Shown: one piece after another, positions 9,180 through 18,018 of the stretch
Numbering within the stretch: position 1 is the first letter of the stretch
How the letters are laid out: the number at the start of each line of letters is the position of its first letter
Translations under genes and position numbers: made by a program
Notes under the pieces: generated by a model
What the model saw: only the letters and a program-made list of their open reading frames with translations
Databases searched by the model: none
Told to the model about the DNA's origin: nothing
Assembly: GCA_016712665.1 (NCBI GenBank)
Contig: JADJQP010000011.1
Span: forward strand, 15,156-79,155
Reading direction: 5' to 3'
DNA from: Bacteroidota bacterium
Lineage (GTDB): Bacteria; Bacteroidota; Bacteroidia; Chitinophagales; Chitinophagaceae
Length of the DNA stretch: 64,000 nucleotides

Positions 9180-9635
9180 ATGAAAAATGAAAAACCAATG
9201 TTGTCCTCCTCCTGTAAATTCGTCGACCATGACATCAAGTCGGGGATTACCGATAAAAGGAAACTGGGGCAATTTATTAATCATTTAATTCATCATTATA
9301 CCGGTAAAGAAAATGCCTTGCAATATATTTTTGTAAGCGACGATTTTTTATTTGATATGAATCTCAAGTTTCTGCAACACGACACCTATACTGATATTAT
9401 TACCTTTGACCTGAGCGAAAAAAAATCTGACCAAATTGAGGGTGAGATATACATTAGTATTGAGCGCGTAAAAGAAAACGCTGCAAATGAAAAGGTGAGC
9501 TACCGACATGAATTATTGAGGGTAATTTGTCATGGTGCCTTGCATTTGTCGGGTTTTAATGATAAAACAAAAGCTCAAAAAGCTACCATGAGATTGATGG
9601 AGAATGAATGGGTCCAAAAATATTTAACACCCTAG
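9180..9635 (+). CDS. ybeY: YbeY, endoribonuclease for rRNA maturation and 70S quality control
   Basis: Single-domain zinc metalloprotein of the UPF0054 family, involved in 16S rRNA 3'-end maturation. The core motif is visible as HELLRVICHGALHLSGFNDKT, with the zinc histidines in H-x-x-x-H form, although the family's usual final DH is ND here. The block LQHDTYTDIITFDLSE is typical. A longer frame begins with TTG at 9153 inside psd; the ATG at 9180, after the psd stop, is a better start and gives 151 residues. It follows psd closely. Confidence 0.92.
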   Translation: MKNEKPMLSSSCKFVDHDIKSGITDKRKLGQFINHLIHHYTGKENALQYIFVSDDFLFDMNLKFLQHDTYTDIITFDLSEKKSDQIEGEIYISIERVKENAANEKVSYRHELLRVICHGALHLSGFNDKTKAQKATMRLMENEWVQKYLTP

Positions 9636-9661
9636 AAAGAATTGAACAATACTTTTTATAG

Positions 9662-9669
9662 TACTTTAG
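9662..9669 (+). promoter_or_regulatory. -7 promoter box for manC
   Basis: TACTTTAG resembles the Bacteroidota -7 element and lies 16 bases before the manC ATG. A TTG at 9642-9644 is 17 bases upstream, two fewer than the usual 19. Confidence 0.4.
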
Positions 9670-9685
9670 CAACAGATATACCTTT

Positions 9686-10769
9686 ATGAGTATCAAAAAT
9701 AATTATGTAGCCATCATGGCTGGAGGCATTGGAAGCCGCTTTTGGCCTGAAAGTAGAAATGAACACCCAAAACAATTTCTGGATATTCTAGGTACCGGCA
9801 AGTCGCTTATTCAATGGACCTACGAACGATTTAAAAATATTTGCCCCAAAGAAAATATTTTCATCATAACCAACGAGCATTATATACCAACCTTAAAGGA
9901 GCAACTCCCTGAAATTACAGACCAAAATATTTTAAGTGAGCCCTCCCGAAAAAATACGGCACCCTGTGCCGCTTATATTGCCCACAAGTTGCATGCCCTA
10001 AATCCAAATGCGAATATCATTATGAGCCCTGCCGATCATTTGATATTTGATGAACGAAAATTTGAGCGCGATATCATAAATGCCTTGGACTTTGTGAGTA
10101 AAAACGAAGTATTGGTGACATTGGGTATAAAACCAACCCGACCTGATACCGGATATGGCTATATTCAGTATGACACCAACAAAAATATTGACAACTTTTA
10201 TAAGGTAAAAACCTTTACCGAAAAACCCTCCCACGAACTGGCGGAAACCTTTGTCCGAAGTGGCGATTTTTTATGGAATGCCGGCATTTTTGTTTGGAAT
10301 GTGCAGTCTATTTTGGCCGAGTTGAATGAATACTTGCCAGAAATGAACGATGTATTTAGGCAGGTTACTTCGTATAATAAACCAAAAGAATACGCCGACA
10401 TTGAAAAAGTATATTCGCAATGCACCAATATTTCTATTGATTACGGAATTATGGAAAAAACCAAAAAGGTATATGTGATTCCCTCCTATTTTGGTTGGTG
10501 CGATTTTGGGAACCTGGAATAGTGCTTACGACAATTCAGAGAAAGATTACCTTGGAAATGCTGTGTACGGAAAAAATGTGATGATTATTGATGCCTCACA
10601 ATGCATGGTGAAGGCACCGGAAAACAAACTGATGGTTTTGCAGGGATTGGAGAATTTTATTATTATTGATACTGATGACGTATTGCTCATTTGCGAACGT
10701 AGCCGTGAGCAACAGATTAAAGACTATGTAGCCGAGGTCCGAAGAAATAAAGGCGATAAATTTTTATAA
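9686..10769 (+). CDS. manC: Mannose-1-phosphate guanylyltransferase (frameshifted as given)
   Basis: Makes GDP-mannose from mannose-1-phosphate and GTP for cell-surface polysaccharide. The nucleotide loop GGIGSRFWPESR is at about residues 12-23, followed by EPSRKNTAPCAAY, SPADHLI, FTEKPSHELAE and FLWNAGIFVW. The frame breaks after FGWCD: the sequence reads GATTTTGGG, and removing one T from the run at 10504-10507 restores GWCD-LGTWNS and joins the remaining ~85 residues to a TAA at 10769. The reconstructed length, ~360 residues, is normal. The GDP-mannose product fits the polysaccharide genes further along, though none is directly linked. Confidence 0.9.
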
Positions 10770-10799
10770 TATGCTGCCTCTTAATTCGTTTACAAACAA

Positions 10800-11478
10800 A
10801 TGAAAGCACTCGTACCACTTTTTGGACTATTTCTTCTTGCATTTTACGCAAAATCGCAGCCTACCCATGGTGTTACATTCCAATTAGGCCTTGTGAATAA
10901 TGTATTCAAATCGGAGGTTCCAAATGTCAAGAATGCCACCACACATTTTTTACCCTCCTATGCCTTTGAGTATGGAAAATATAGCGAAAATCTTTTTGGG
11001 GTGGTTGTGGAATTGGACTCAATGTGCGCAATATTCCCTTTTCAAATATGCAAATGGAAATGTAATAGGAGTGCAAACACCGGAATTCTGGTTTAAGGCG
11101 AAAACAGGTTTCCATATCCATAATGAATTCATGACCCACCTACCCTTTATTAGTTTGGGTATAGGCAAATACGGACAAACAGAAACCTACTACAAAAATC
11201 AAAATGGCGTTTCGTACAACAATTTAGGAAATTATAAAAATTTCAATTTACAGACCGTGCTTCCCTTTATGGAATTAGGAACCACACTTATTAATTCCTC
11301 CTTCGTCGAAAACAAGCGGAGCATTTTCATAACCTTTAGTGCACGATATTACCCGATGTCTATTTTTAAATCAAAAACCGAAATTGAGTACGAAATCGGC
11401 GAAACCGTTTTTATTCAATATCGCTTGATTGAATTTAACATCATTGCAGGGATTCAAAAAAATCTAAGAAAAAACTAG
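10800..11478 (+). CDS. Predicted outer-membrane beta-barrel protein, unknown function (frameshifted)
   Basis: I do not recognise a named family. ATG 10800 gives a signal peptide (MKALVPLFGLFLLAFYAKSQ) followed by alternating beta-type sequence (VTFQLGLVNNVF, SYAFEYGKYSENLFG). The frame fails near 11000. A middle stretch at about 11000-11045 reads well in a third frame (CGIGLNVRNIPF), and the rest reads to TAA at 11478 (FHIHNEFMTHLPFISLGIGKYGQ). Two one-base indels, in the G run near 11000 and the T run near 11040, would restore one protein of ~226 residues. It lies 30 bp after manC and may share its transcript. Confidence 0.6.
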
Positions 11479-11708
11479 GGCCTCGAAAATCCATCTTATT
11501 CTTATTCCAATGTGATTTATTAAATAGTCTGATATTTAATAAATCGTAGAGTGACAAACCTTTACGCCTATAGAGCAAGTCAGTCTGTGCCGATTTAGAA
11601 TTGGTTTGTGAACAATAAGCATTACAAATTATGAATCAGCAATTGAAACAAAAATTTAGAACAAGATATGGAACGAAATTATGAACTATTGCATTTGTCA
11701 CTTCGGTA
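11479..11708. other. Intergenic stretch without recognised features
   Basis: 230 bp between two convergent genes. I saw no coding frame, hairpin terminator or RNA gene. A short repeated word (ATTTATTAAAT and ATTTAATAAAT) near 11520-11545 makes a weak inverted repeat. Confidence 0.4.
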
Positions 11709-12104
11709 TTAAAACACTTTCTTTCGCAAACTCTTCAACTCAGCTCTCTTTTTCTTATGGTCAAGTCTCTTTTCCTTAATTGCCTTGGGTAATTTGGTAG
11801 GTTTTCGCTCAACCTTCTTGTGTAACGCCTTTACCAGTATCTCGTTCAGCTTTTTGACCGCCTTTTCTTTGTTTGCCAATTGCGTTCGATCCTCATTACA
11901 TTTTACAATGAGCACTCCGTCTTTAGAAATTCGATGTTGTAATTTCTCCTTCAATACTAATTTTTGATCTTCATCAAAGGCAGATGTATGATCTACGTTC
12001 CAACGAACTTCAACCTGGGTTTCTACCTTATTGACATTTTGTCCTCCCTTGCCTCCACTGCGAGAGGTTCGAATTGTTATTTCCTGCGTTATGTCAAAAT
12101 TCAT
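11709..12104 (-). CDS. arfB: ArfB, alternative ribosome-rescue peptidyl-tRNA hydrolase
   Basis: Releases nascent chains from ribosomes stalled without a stop codon. It has the catalytic GGQ in SRSGGKGGQNVNKVETQ (about residues 14-30), the release-factor fold up to about residue 100, and the basic C-terminal tail (KAIKEKRLDHKKKRAELKSL) that enters the mRNA channel. At 131 residues it is the size of ArfB rather than a full release factor. It is divergent from dtd with a 57-bp gap that must hold both promoters. Confidence 0.94.
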   Translation of the reverse strand: MNFDITQEITIRTSRSGGKGGQNVNKVETQVEVRWNVDHTSAFDEDQKLVLKEKLQHRISKDGVLIVKCNEDRTQLANKEKAVKKLNEILVKALHKKVERKPTKLPKAIKEKRLDHKKKRAELKSLRKKVF

Positions 12105-12161
12105 GATTTATATCTTAATTTGTGCAACAATCTATTTTAGTAATAGCAAAATTAAGCAATA

Positions 12162-12614
12162 ATGCGAGCCGTCATACAAAGAGTTACACAGGCATCAGTT
12201 ACAATCAATGAAAACGTTTATAACTCCATTGAAAATGGACTACTAGTTTTGTTAGGTATTGAAGAAAATGACACTGAGGAGGATATAAAATGGCTGAGTT
12301 CAAAAATTGTGAATATGCGCATTTTTAGTGATTCAAATGGACTCATGAATCTAGCATTAAAAGAGGTGGATGGCGACATTCTTTTGATCAGTCAGTTTAC
12401 ATTATACGCCTCTACCAAAAAAGGAAATCGCCCTTCCTTTTTGCAATCAGCCAAACCGGATATTGCAATACCCATTTATCAAAAAATGATTCAACAACTA
12501 GAAGAAACCCTCGAAAAAAAAATTCATACAGGGCAATTTGGTGCTGATATGAAAGTAGCCTTATGGAACGATGGCCCGGTAACAATTTGTATCGACTCTA
12601 AAAACAAAGAATAA
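12162..12614 (+). CDS. dtd: D-aminoacyl-tRNA deacylase
   Basis: Homodimeric proofreading enzyme that hydrolyses D-aminoacyl-tRNAs and Gly-tRNA(Ala). The 150 residues start with the characteristic MRAVIQRVTQASVTI. The substrate-binding SQFTLYASTKKGNRPSF is at about residues 78-94. The C-terminal NDGPVTICIDSK carries the Gly-cisPro motif that enforces chirality. It lies 5 bp upstream of the MazG-like gene, so the two form a small unit dealing with faulty tRNA and nucleotide substrates. Confidence 0.97.
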   Translation: MRAVIQRVTQASVTINENVYNSIENGLLVLLGIEENDTEEDIKWLSSKIVNMRIFSDSNGLMNLALKEVDGDILLISQFTLYASTKKGNRPSFLQSAKPDIAIPIYQKMIQQLEETLEKKIHTGQFGADMKVALWNDGPVTICIDSKNKE

Positions 12615-12619
12615 CACTT

Positions 12620-12946
12620 ATGCATATTAAGGAACTGCAAACACAGGTAGACGAATGGATTCAAACGTATGGTGTGAAGTACTTTTCGCCCCTTACTAAT
12701 TTGGGCATCCTAATGGAGGAAGTAGGCGAGGTATCGCGCATAATGGTGAGAGAATATGGGGAACAAAGTAAAAAAGAAAGCGATGAAGGTAAAAACCTAG
12801 CTGATGAATTGGCCGATGTACTTTGGGTCCTAAGCGCTATTGCCAATCAATGTGGCGTAGATCTTGAACTTGCCCTAAAAAATAATATGGCAAAAAAGAC
12901 TGCCAGAGATAAGAAACGTCATCAGAATAATGAGAAACTGCAATAA
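12620..12946 (+). CDS. MazG-like nucleotide pyrophosphohydrolase
   Basis: Small all-alpha NTP pyrophosphatase of 108 residues, half the length of E. coli MazG. The metal-binding signature is present: EEVGEV (about residues 30-35), then after about 25 residues NLADELADVLWVL, which together give the ExxE...ExxD arrangement that holds magnesium. Likely role is removal of non-canonical NTPs; the exact substrate is unknown. It follows dtd with a 5-bp gap and is probably translated from the same message. Confidence 0.88.
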   Translation: MHIKELQTQVDEWIQTYGVKYFSPLTNLGILMEEVGEVSRIMVREYGEQSKKESDEGKNLADELADVLWVLSAIANQCGVDLELALKNNMAKKTARDKKRHQNNEKLQ

Positions 12947-12969
12947 GTAATAGGAAAAGAATCGAGATC

Positions 12970-13065
12970 AAACTATCTGGAGTTTCCAACATTAGAAAAG
13001 TATTTTTCTCAAGTAGATACACTCAACGTTTCCAACGTTTGGAACATTAGAAAAGTTTTCCTTAT
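12970..13065. repeat. Short dispersed repeat (GGAAC/ATTAGAAAAGT words), two partial copies
   Basis: Two related copies of a unit with TTTCCAAC, ATTAGAAAAGT lie about 45 bp apart. The second contains the inverted pair CGTTTCCAACG and CGTTTGGAAC. Similar words (TTGGAAACGTTTT, AAACTTTTCC) recur in the large repeat patch at 57.8-58.06 kb, so this may be a small member of the same dispersed family. Confidence 0.5.
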
Positions 13066-13092
13066 AATAAATGGTAGCAAAGGTAAGTAGCC

Positions 13093-13100
13093 TATCTTTG
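13093..13100 (+). promoter_or_regulatory. -7 promoter box for the DCC-family gene
   Basis: TATCTTTG is an exact match to the Bacteroidota -7 element TAnnTTTG, 31 bases before the ATG at 13132. No TTG occurs at the ideal -33 spacing. Confidence 0.5.
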
Positions 13101-13131
13101 TACAAGCAACTCTTCAAGAGGGTGCTTTACT

Positions 13132-13959
13132 ATGAAACCACTTTCAAATCATGTGCTCATTTACGACAAGGATTGCCCCCTTTGCACTACTTATACCAAA
13201 CTATTTCTGAAATATGGATTTTTAGATGAAAACGGCAGAAAGGCCTATCAGGAAATGGATTTTTTCAATACGCTAATTGATGCAGAAATAGCCAAAAATA
13301 AAATAGCCTTATACAATTCCGTTACCGGGGAAGTAAGCTATGGCATTGATGCCCTTACAAAAGTTCTAGGTCATAGGATTCCATTTATTTCGTTTTGTAT
13401 GAAGTGGAAAGCTGTGCATTGGTTTATGACACAGTTCTATAGTTTGATTTCGTACAATAGAAAAATTATCATTCCGGTTAATTGCAAGAATTTGACGAGT
13501 TGCAATCCAAGTACAAATTGGTTCTGGCGAATTGCCTTTGTGCTACTATGCCTGTTACCGATACAATTCGCAACCACCACAATTCACCAGCTGCTTGCGT
13601 TTGTGCCCTTTAAGCAAACCACGCTACTGCATGGAAATATGGCATTTCTTTCCCTGCTATTTTTACAGATTCTCAGCTGCAAAGTTTTTGGAGAAAAAAA
13701 TGTATACGATTATATCGGGCATTTCTCTTTCATATCAGCAGTAGGAGCATGTATGCTCACAGTCCTATACGCATTAATGAAATGGTTCATCTCCTTTCAT
13801 CTGCCCTTCGAAATATTAGGAAGCATTGGTTGTGGACTCATTTTCGTTTGGATGCTCGTTGAACATCATCGCCGTATGAAACTATTGGATATGTCCCAGC
13901 GCCTTACTGGAAGTTGGATCTTTTTTATGATTTCGATGGCAGGCATCTTCTATTTCTGA
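13132..13959 (+). CDS. DCC-family thiol-disulfide domain fused to a membrane domain
   Basis: The N-terminal ~120 residues match the DCC1/DUF393 thioredoxin-like family: the motif YDKDCPLCTTYTK at about residues 10-22 contains the Cys-x-x-Cys pair. From about residue 128 onward there are five or six hydrophobic helices (FWRIAFVLLCLLPIQFA, LHGNMAFLSLLFLQIL and others). The likely role is a membrane-bound thiol-disulfide exchange; substrate and partner are unknown. It is a single gene with its own promoter box, not obviously linked to its neighbours. Confidence 0.78.
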   Translation: MKPLSNHVLIYDKDCPLCTTYTKLFLKYGFLDENGRKAYQEMDFFNTLIDAEIAKNKIALYNSVTGEVSYGIDALTKVLGHRIPFISFCMKWKAVHWFMTQFYSLISYNRKIIIPVNCKNLTSCNPSTNWFWRIAFVLLCLLPIQFATTTIHQLLAFVPFKQTTLLHGNMAFLSLLFLQILSCKVFGEKNVYDYIGHFSFISAVGACMLTVLYALMKWFISFHLPFEILGSIGCGLIFVWMLVEHHRRMKLLDMSQRLTGSWIFFMISMAGIFYF

Positions 13960-14007
13960 TAAAATTTCTAAGGTCATTTTAGATATGAAATAACAGACCT
14001 GTGTAAC

Positions 14008-14015
14008 TATCTTTA
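14008..14015 (+). promoter_or_regulatory. -7 promoter box for the B12/radical-SAM gene
   Basis: TATCTTTA differs from the -7 consensus only at the last base and ends 9 bases before the ATG at 14025, implying a leaderless or near-leaderless transcript. Confidence 0.5.
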
Positions 14016-14024
14016 CCAATTCAG

Positions 14025-15671
14025 ATGGGCATTCTCTTAACGACATTAAATTCAAAATACATACATAGCAATCTTGCGATTCGCTTATTATATCAATTGA
14101 ATAAAGAGATTGCCGACCTCTCTTGGAAAGAATTCACCATTAAAGAGCCGCAGGATGCGATTGCACGATATTGCGCAGATTTTGAAGTGGTGGCTTTTAG
14201 TGTTTATATCTGGAATATCACTCCTACCCTTGAGGTTTGCCAGAAAATTAAAGTACTTAATCCCTCCACAAAAATAATGTTGGGTGGTCCTGAGGTAAGT
14301 TACGAATACGAGCCAATCATCATGCTGGATTCTGTCGATTTTATTGTGGTGGGTGAAGGAGAGATTCCCTTTAGTAGATTCGTTCAAAATTTCCCTGCGG
14401 AAGAAATTATTCCCGGAATCGTTTCAAAAAAGAACGGTCAAATTTTCTACTTACCGAATACGACGGATTTCGAATTAGCTTCCCTTGAAACCATTAACCC
14501 ATATATAGATGACGACCCTGCTGACTTACTCAACAAAGTATTATATGTAGAAACCTCAAGGGGTTGCCCATATAAATGTGAATTCTGTTTGGCAAGTCTT
14601 GACAATAAAGTCCGCTATCTACCCATGGACCGCATCAAACAAAATTTAGACTACCTGATGCAATATGGACGGGTCATAAAATTTCTTGATAGGACTTTTA
14701 ATGTAAAAAAAGATTTTACCATTGAGGTCTTTCAATTTATTCTGGATCATCATCAACCAGGAAATATTTTCCAATTTGAAATTACGGCAGACATCCTACA
14801 CCCCGACATTATTCAGTACATAAAGGAAAAGGTCCCCAAGGGATTGTTCCGATTTGAAATTGGCATACAAACGGTCAATCAGGTGGCTAACCTAGAGGTG
14901 AACAGAAAACAAAATTTTTTCAAAACAAAAGATGTCATTCATCAAGTTCGAGATAAAATCGAAATGCACCTTGATTTGATAGTGGGCCTTCCTTTCGACT
15001 ATTGGAATGATGTAAAAAATAGCATTGAAGAGGTCTTTAAAATATTTCCACCTGAACTACAACTTGGTTTTCTCAAATTTTTGAAAGGCACCCCGGTTCG
15101 TGAAAAATATGAAGAGCACCAATACGTATTTGATCCAAATCCTCCCTATCAAATCATTGAAAGCAAGTACCTGAGTCGTGACGAATTGTATCAAATTACT
15201 CAACTTGAATTTGCACTCGAAGCCTATTGGAATAAAAAACGTCTTCTACATACTTTACAATATGTAACGATTCATTATAGCATCTTTGATTTTTTATTAG
15301 GACTTGGAATCTACTTTGAAAAGCGATCGGATTATCACAAGCATACCCTTTTACAAATTTATGAAATTGCCTATGAGTATATTTTGCATCAATTTCCGGA
15401 TGATAAAATCCTGCATCAATTATTTGCCATAGATTATTATCTACAACATAAAATCAAACCCAAAATTCTTTTCATGGAAGAATTGCCACGGGCTGAAAAA
15501 AATCAGTTGATAGAGACCCTACAATTGAATCATCATCAGTTTCGATACGGCGTATTCTCTATTGATTTCAATTTTGAAACATTCAAAAGCCTTCTTGAAA
15601 TAAAATTAAACCGGGAACTACTAATCATTCAATATAGCGGCACACAGGCTGCCACTGTGATTCGCACTTAG
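14025..15671 (+). CDS. B12-binding-domain radical SAM protein, DUF4080-type
   Basis: 548 residues in three parts. An N-terminal cobalamin-binding-like Rossmann domain (about 1-140) contains GGPEVSYEYEP and VVGEGEIPF. The radical SAM domain has the cluster motif CPYKCEFC at about residues 181-188 and the later FEIGIQTVN. The C-terminal ~170 residues match DUF4080. The His of the DxHxxG cobalamin motif is not obvious, so B12 use is uncertain. Members are thought to modify or methylate unknown substrates. The gene overlaps meaB by 4 bp tail to tail. Confidence 0.88.
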   Translation: MGILLTTLNSKYIHSNLAIRLLYQLNKEIADLSWKEFTIKEPQDAIARYCADFEVVAFSVYIWNITPTLEVCQKIKVLNPSTKIMLGGPEVSYEYEPIIMLDSVDFIVVGEGEIPFSRFVQNFPAEEIIPGIVSKKNGQIFYLPNTTDFELASLETINPYIDDDPADLLNKVLYVETSRGCPYKCEFCLASLDNKVRYLPMDRIKQNLDYLMQYGRVIKFLDRTFNVKKDFTIEVFQFILDHHQPGNIFQFEITADILHPDIIQYIKEKVPKGLFRFEIGIQTVNQVANLEVNRKQNFFKTKDVIHQVRDKIEMHLDLIVGLPFDYWNDVKNSIEEVFKIFPPELQLGFLKFLKGTPVREKYEEHQYVFDPNPPYQIIESKYLSRDELYQITQLEFALEAYWNKKRLLHTLQYVTIHYSIFDFLLGLGIYFEKRSDYHKHTLLQIYEIAYEYILHQFPDDKILHQLFAIDYYLQHKIKPKILFMEELPRAEKNQLIETLQLNHHQFRYGVFSIDFNFETFKSLLEIKLNRELLIIQYSGTQAATVIRT

Positions 15672-16570
15672 TAATGTGCAATAAATTGATACAGGTTAAA
15701 ATCTCCCGCTTCAATTTTCTTTCGTATTTGAATTTTCAAATCCTCTCTTGCGACGTCTTTCATTCGTTTATGCTGAATCAATTGAAATGCCTTCATAGCA
15801 TACATTTCGAGTTTTCGATCTTGGTTGCGGTTTACAAAAACCTGATGACTTTCAATGGCATGAATAACTTCTTCGATTCCTTGTTCTTCGGATGCAATCG
15901 TCTTAATAACCGGAATTTCCCAGACACCTGCTTTACTATGAGAAAGTAATTTTAAGTTCTTTACAAAATCATCCGCATTCTTTCGATCTCCTTTATTGAC
16001 AATAAAAATATCGGCAATTTCCATCAAACCGGCCTTCATCGTTTGTATTTCATCACCTGCTTCAGGCACTAATGTGACCAAGGTAGTATCTGCAATACCA
16101 GCTATTTCTACCTCACTTTGACCAACACCAACCGTTTCCACAAAAATATAATCGAAGTTCGCTGCCCTGAGTACCTCCAACATCTCAATGATATGAGCAC
16201 TTAAGCCCCCAAGAGACCCTCGGCTGGCTACAGACCGTATATACACATTCGGATTCAAGTAGTAATCGGCCATTCGAATCCGATCGCCCAACAAGGCCCC
16301 CAAATTAAACGGCGAAGATGGATCTACCGAGATCACTGCAATCTTCATTTCATTTTTTGTCAAAAAATGCAGTATTGCATTCACCAATGTGCTTTTGCCG
16401 GCACCGGGTGGACCGGTAATGCCAACTACTTTGCTCACCGGATTGGGCATTAATTGGCAGAGTATAGCATCTGCCTCAGGCAATTGATTTTCAACCTGAG
16501 TGAGTGCTCGGGCAATGGTATAAAAATCGCCCTCCTTAATTTTACGAATTATAAATTCAGCACGTTGCAC
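15668..16570 (-). CDS. meaB: MeaB, GTPase chaperone of methylmalonyl-CoA mutase
   Basis: G3E-family GTPase that protects and reloads adenosylcobalamin in methylmalonyl-CoA mutase. It has 300 residues. The P-loop GPPGAGKST is at about residues 53-61; AVISVDPSSPF, the switch-like VETVGVGQSEVEIA and the guanine motif NKGD follow in order. The mutase genes are not in the window. It converges on the B12/radical-SAM gene, a neighbour that may also bind cobalamin, though the opposite orientation argues against an operon. Confidence 0.94.
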   Translation of the reverse strand: MQRAEFIIRKIKEGDFYTIARALTQVENQLPEADAILCQLMPNPVSKVVGITGPPGAGKSTLVNAILHFLTKNEMKIAVISVDPSSPFNLGALLGDRIRMADYYLNPNVYIRSVASRGSLGGLSAHIIEMLEVLRAANFDYIFVETVGVGQSEVEIAGIADTTLVTLVPEAGDEIQTMKAGLMEIADIFIVNKGDRKNADDFVKNLKLLSHSKAGVWEIPVIKTIASEEQGIEEVIHAIESHQVFVNRNQDRKLEMYAMKAFQLIQHKRMKDVAREDLKIQIRKKIEAGDFNLYQFIAHY

Positions 16571-16678
16571 AATTTCTGACTAGATTTTAAGTTTGGTAGT
16601 ATTACAAAGCAAAAGTAATCTTCCAATAGCTTACTTTGCAATAAATTGAATTTATATTAGCGTAAATTTTTAGAGCAG

Positions 16679-17915
16679 TTGAAAAATAGATTATTCGGAT
16701 TCCTTCAAATTCTGCCACATGATGTGTTTACTTTTGTTGGCTGTGTAACGGTCATCGTTGGGATGTATTTGTCTAGAGCCATGATTAGTATCGGCATGAT
16801 AACGCTCATTTCTTCTGCATTATTAAATGTCAAGTTGTTTTCAAACCTAAGAAGTTTTATTCAGAAGCCTCATTTACTAATGATTACAGGATACTTCTTA
16901 CTCTTTGCCCTTTCCTACTTCTGGTCCGACGATATCCACTATTACAAAGAGCGCATGCAAATCATGATTCCCTTTTTAATATTGCCCTTTTCTTTCATTG
17001 CTATGAATCGGTGGGAATTGCGTTGGTACGACCTATTAATGCTGCTTTTTATTCTACTCAATTTATCCGGTATCGGATGGAGTTTGCATGAATATTATCA
17101 GCAAAAGGAACAGTTCGATATTGGGTATGGTTTTTCAAAAGTAATTCCCACCCCTTTCAAAAATGATCATATTCGGTTCAGTTTGGCAGTGGTTATGAGT
17201 ATATGCTTCTGTGTTGATTTATTTTCTCGATACAGTCTGCCTTTTATCAGGGCGCTATTGATTCTGGTTATTTTTATTGACATTGCCTATATCCACATTC
17301 TATCTGCCAAAACAGGAATCGTAGCGTTTTATCTTGTGGCCTTGATTTTTATTATTCAGATTATTTTTTCTACCAAATTTCGAAAATTGGGTGTCGCTTC
17401 TCTTTTTGTAATCGCCACCCTACCCTTTATCATGTACCTGATATTTCCATCCTTTAAAAACAAAATCGGCTATTTCAGGTATTCGCTTGAGCAAATGAAC
17501 AATACTGAAAAAGAGGCTAATATCAGTGATGAGGGACGCTTGATTTCATATCAATATGCACTTGAAATCATTCGCAACCACCCTATTATCGGTGTGGGAA
17601 TTGGAGATGTGTATGGCCAAATGAAACAACGATATAGCAGAGATTTTCAGGACAAAGAAGTAACCACGCTTTTACCGCATAATCAGTTTTTAATGGCCGG
17701 TGTTGGATTAGGAATAATTGGAATACTATACCTACTTCTGTTGCAATTTTCGATTTTCAAATTGGTAAAAAGAATGATTTCCTTTACTTGAGTTTTTGTA
17801 TCGTCATGTTGTTTACCATGATGATAGAACCCTCTACGAAACACAATACGGCACTTGTATCTTTTTGTTTTTCCTTTTACTGTTGATGAAACGATCGAAA
17901 TACTATTTGGCGTAA
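16679..17915 (+). CDS. O-antigen ligase / Wzy-like polysaccharide protein (two frameshifts)
   Basis: Polytopic membrane protein of about 11 helices with the periplasmic loop typical of the O-antigen ligase/polymerase superfamily: SDEGRLISYQYALEIIRNHPIIGVGIGD and later LPHNQFLMAGVGLGIIG. The given frame stops at 17791 after MISFT. Adding one T to the run at 17783-17785 continues YLSFCIVMLFTMMIEP, and adding one C at 17830-17832 continues LYETQYGTCIFLFFLLLLM to TAA at 17915. The reconstructed protein is ~412 residues, normal for the family. Start is a TTG at 16679. Substrate (LPS core, capsule or other polymer) cannot be assigned. Confidence 0.82.
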
Positions 17916-18006
17916 TCGCTTCTAAAAAGGGTGTTTAGGCATCCACTCGATTCCATTCAAATGGTTTTAATAATTAAATCCTTTTATCAAAAAAACTTGT
18001 ATGTAC

Positions 18007-18014
18007 TATCTTTA
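18007..18014 (+). promoter_or_regulatory. -7 promoter box that fixes the GH92 start
   Basis: TATCTTTA, one base off the -7 consensus, lies between ATG 18001 and ATG 18019. A promoter here excludes the first ATG and leaves about 4 bases before the second. Confidence 0.5.
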
Positions 18015-18018
18015 CCAG

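Noticed and set aside
12970..13065. tRNA or small RNA gene
   Set aside because: No cloverleaf or conserved T-loop; the structure is a short palindromic repeat.
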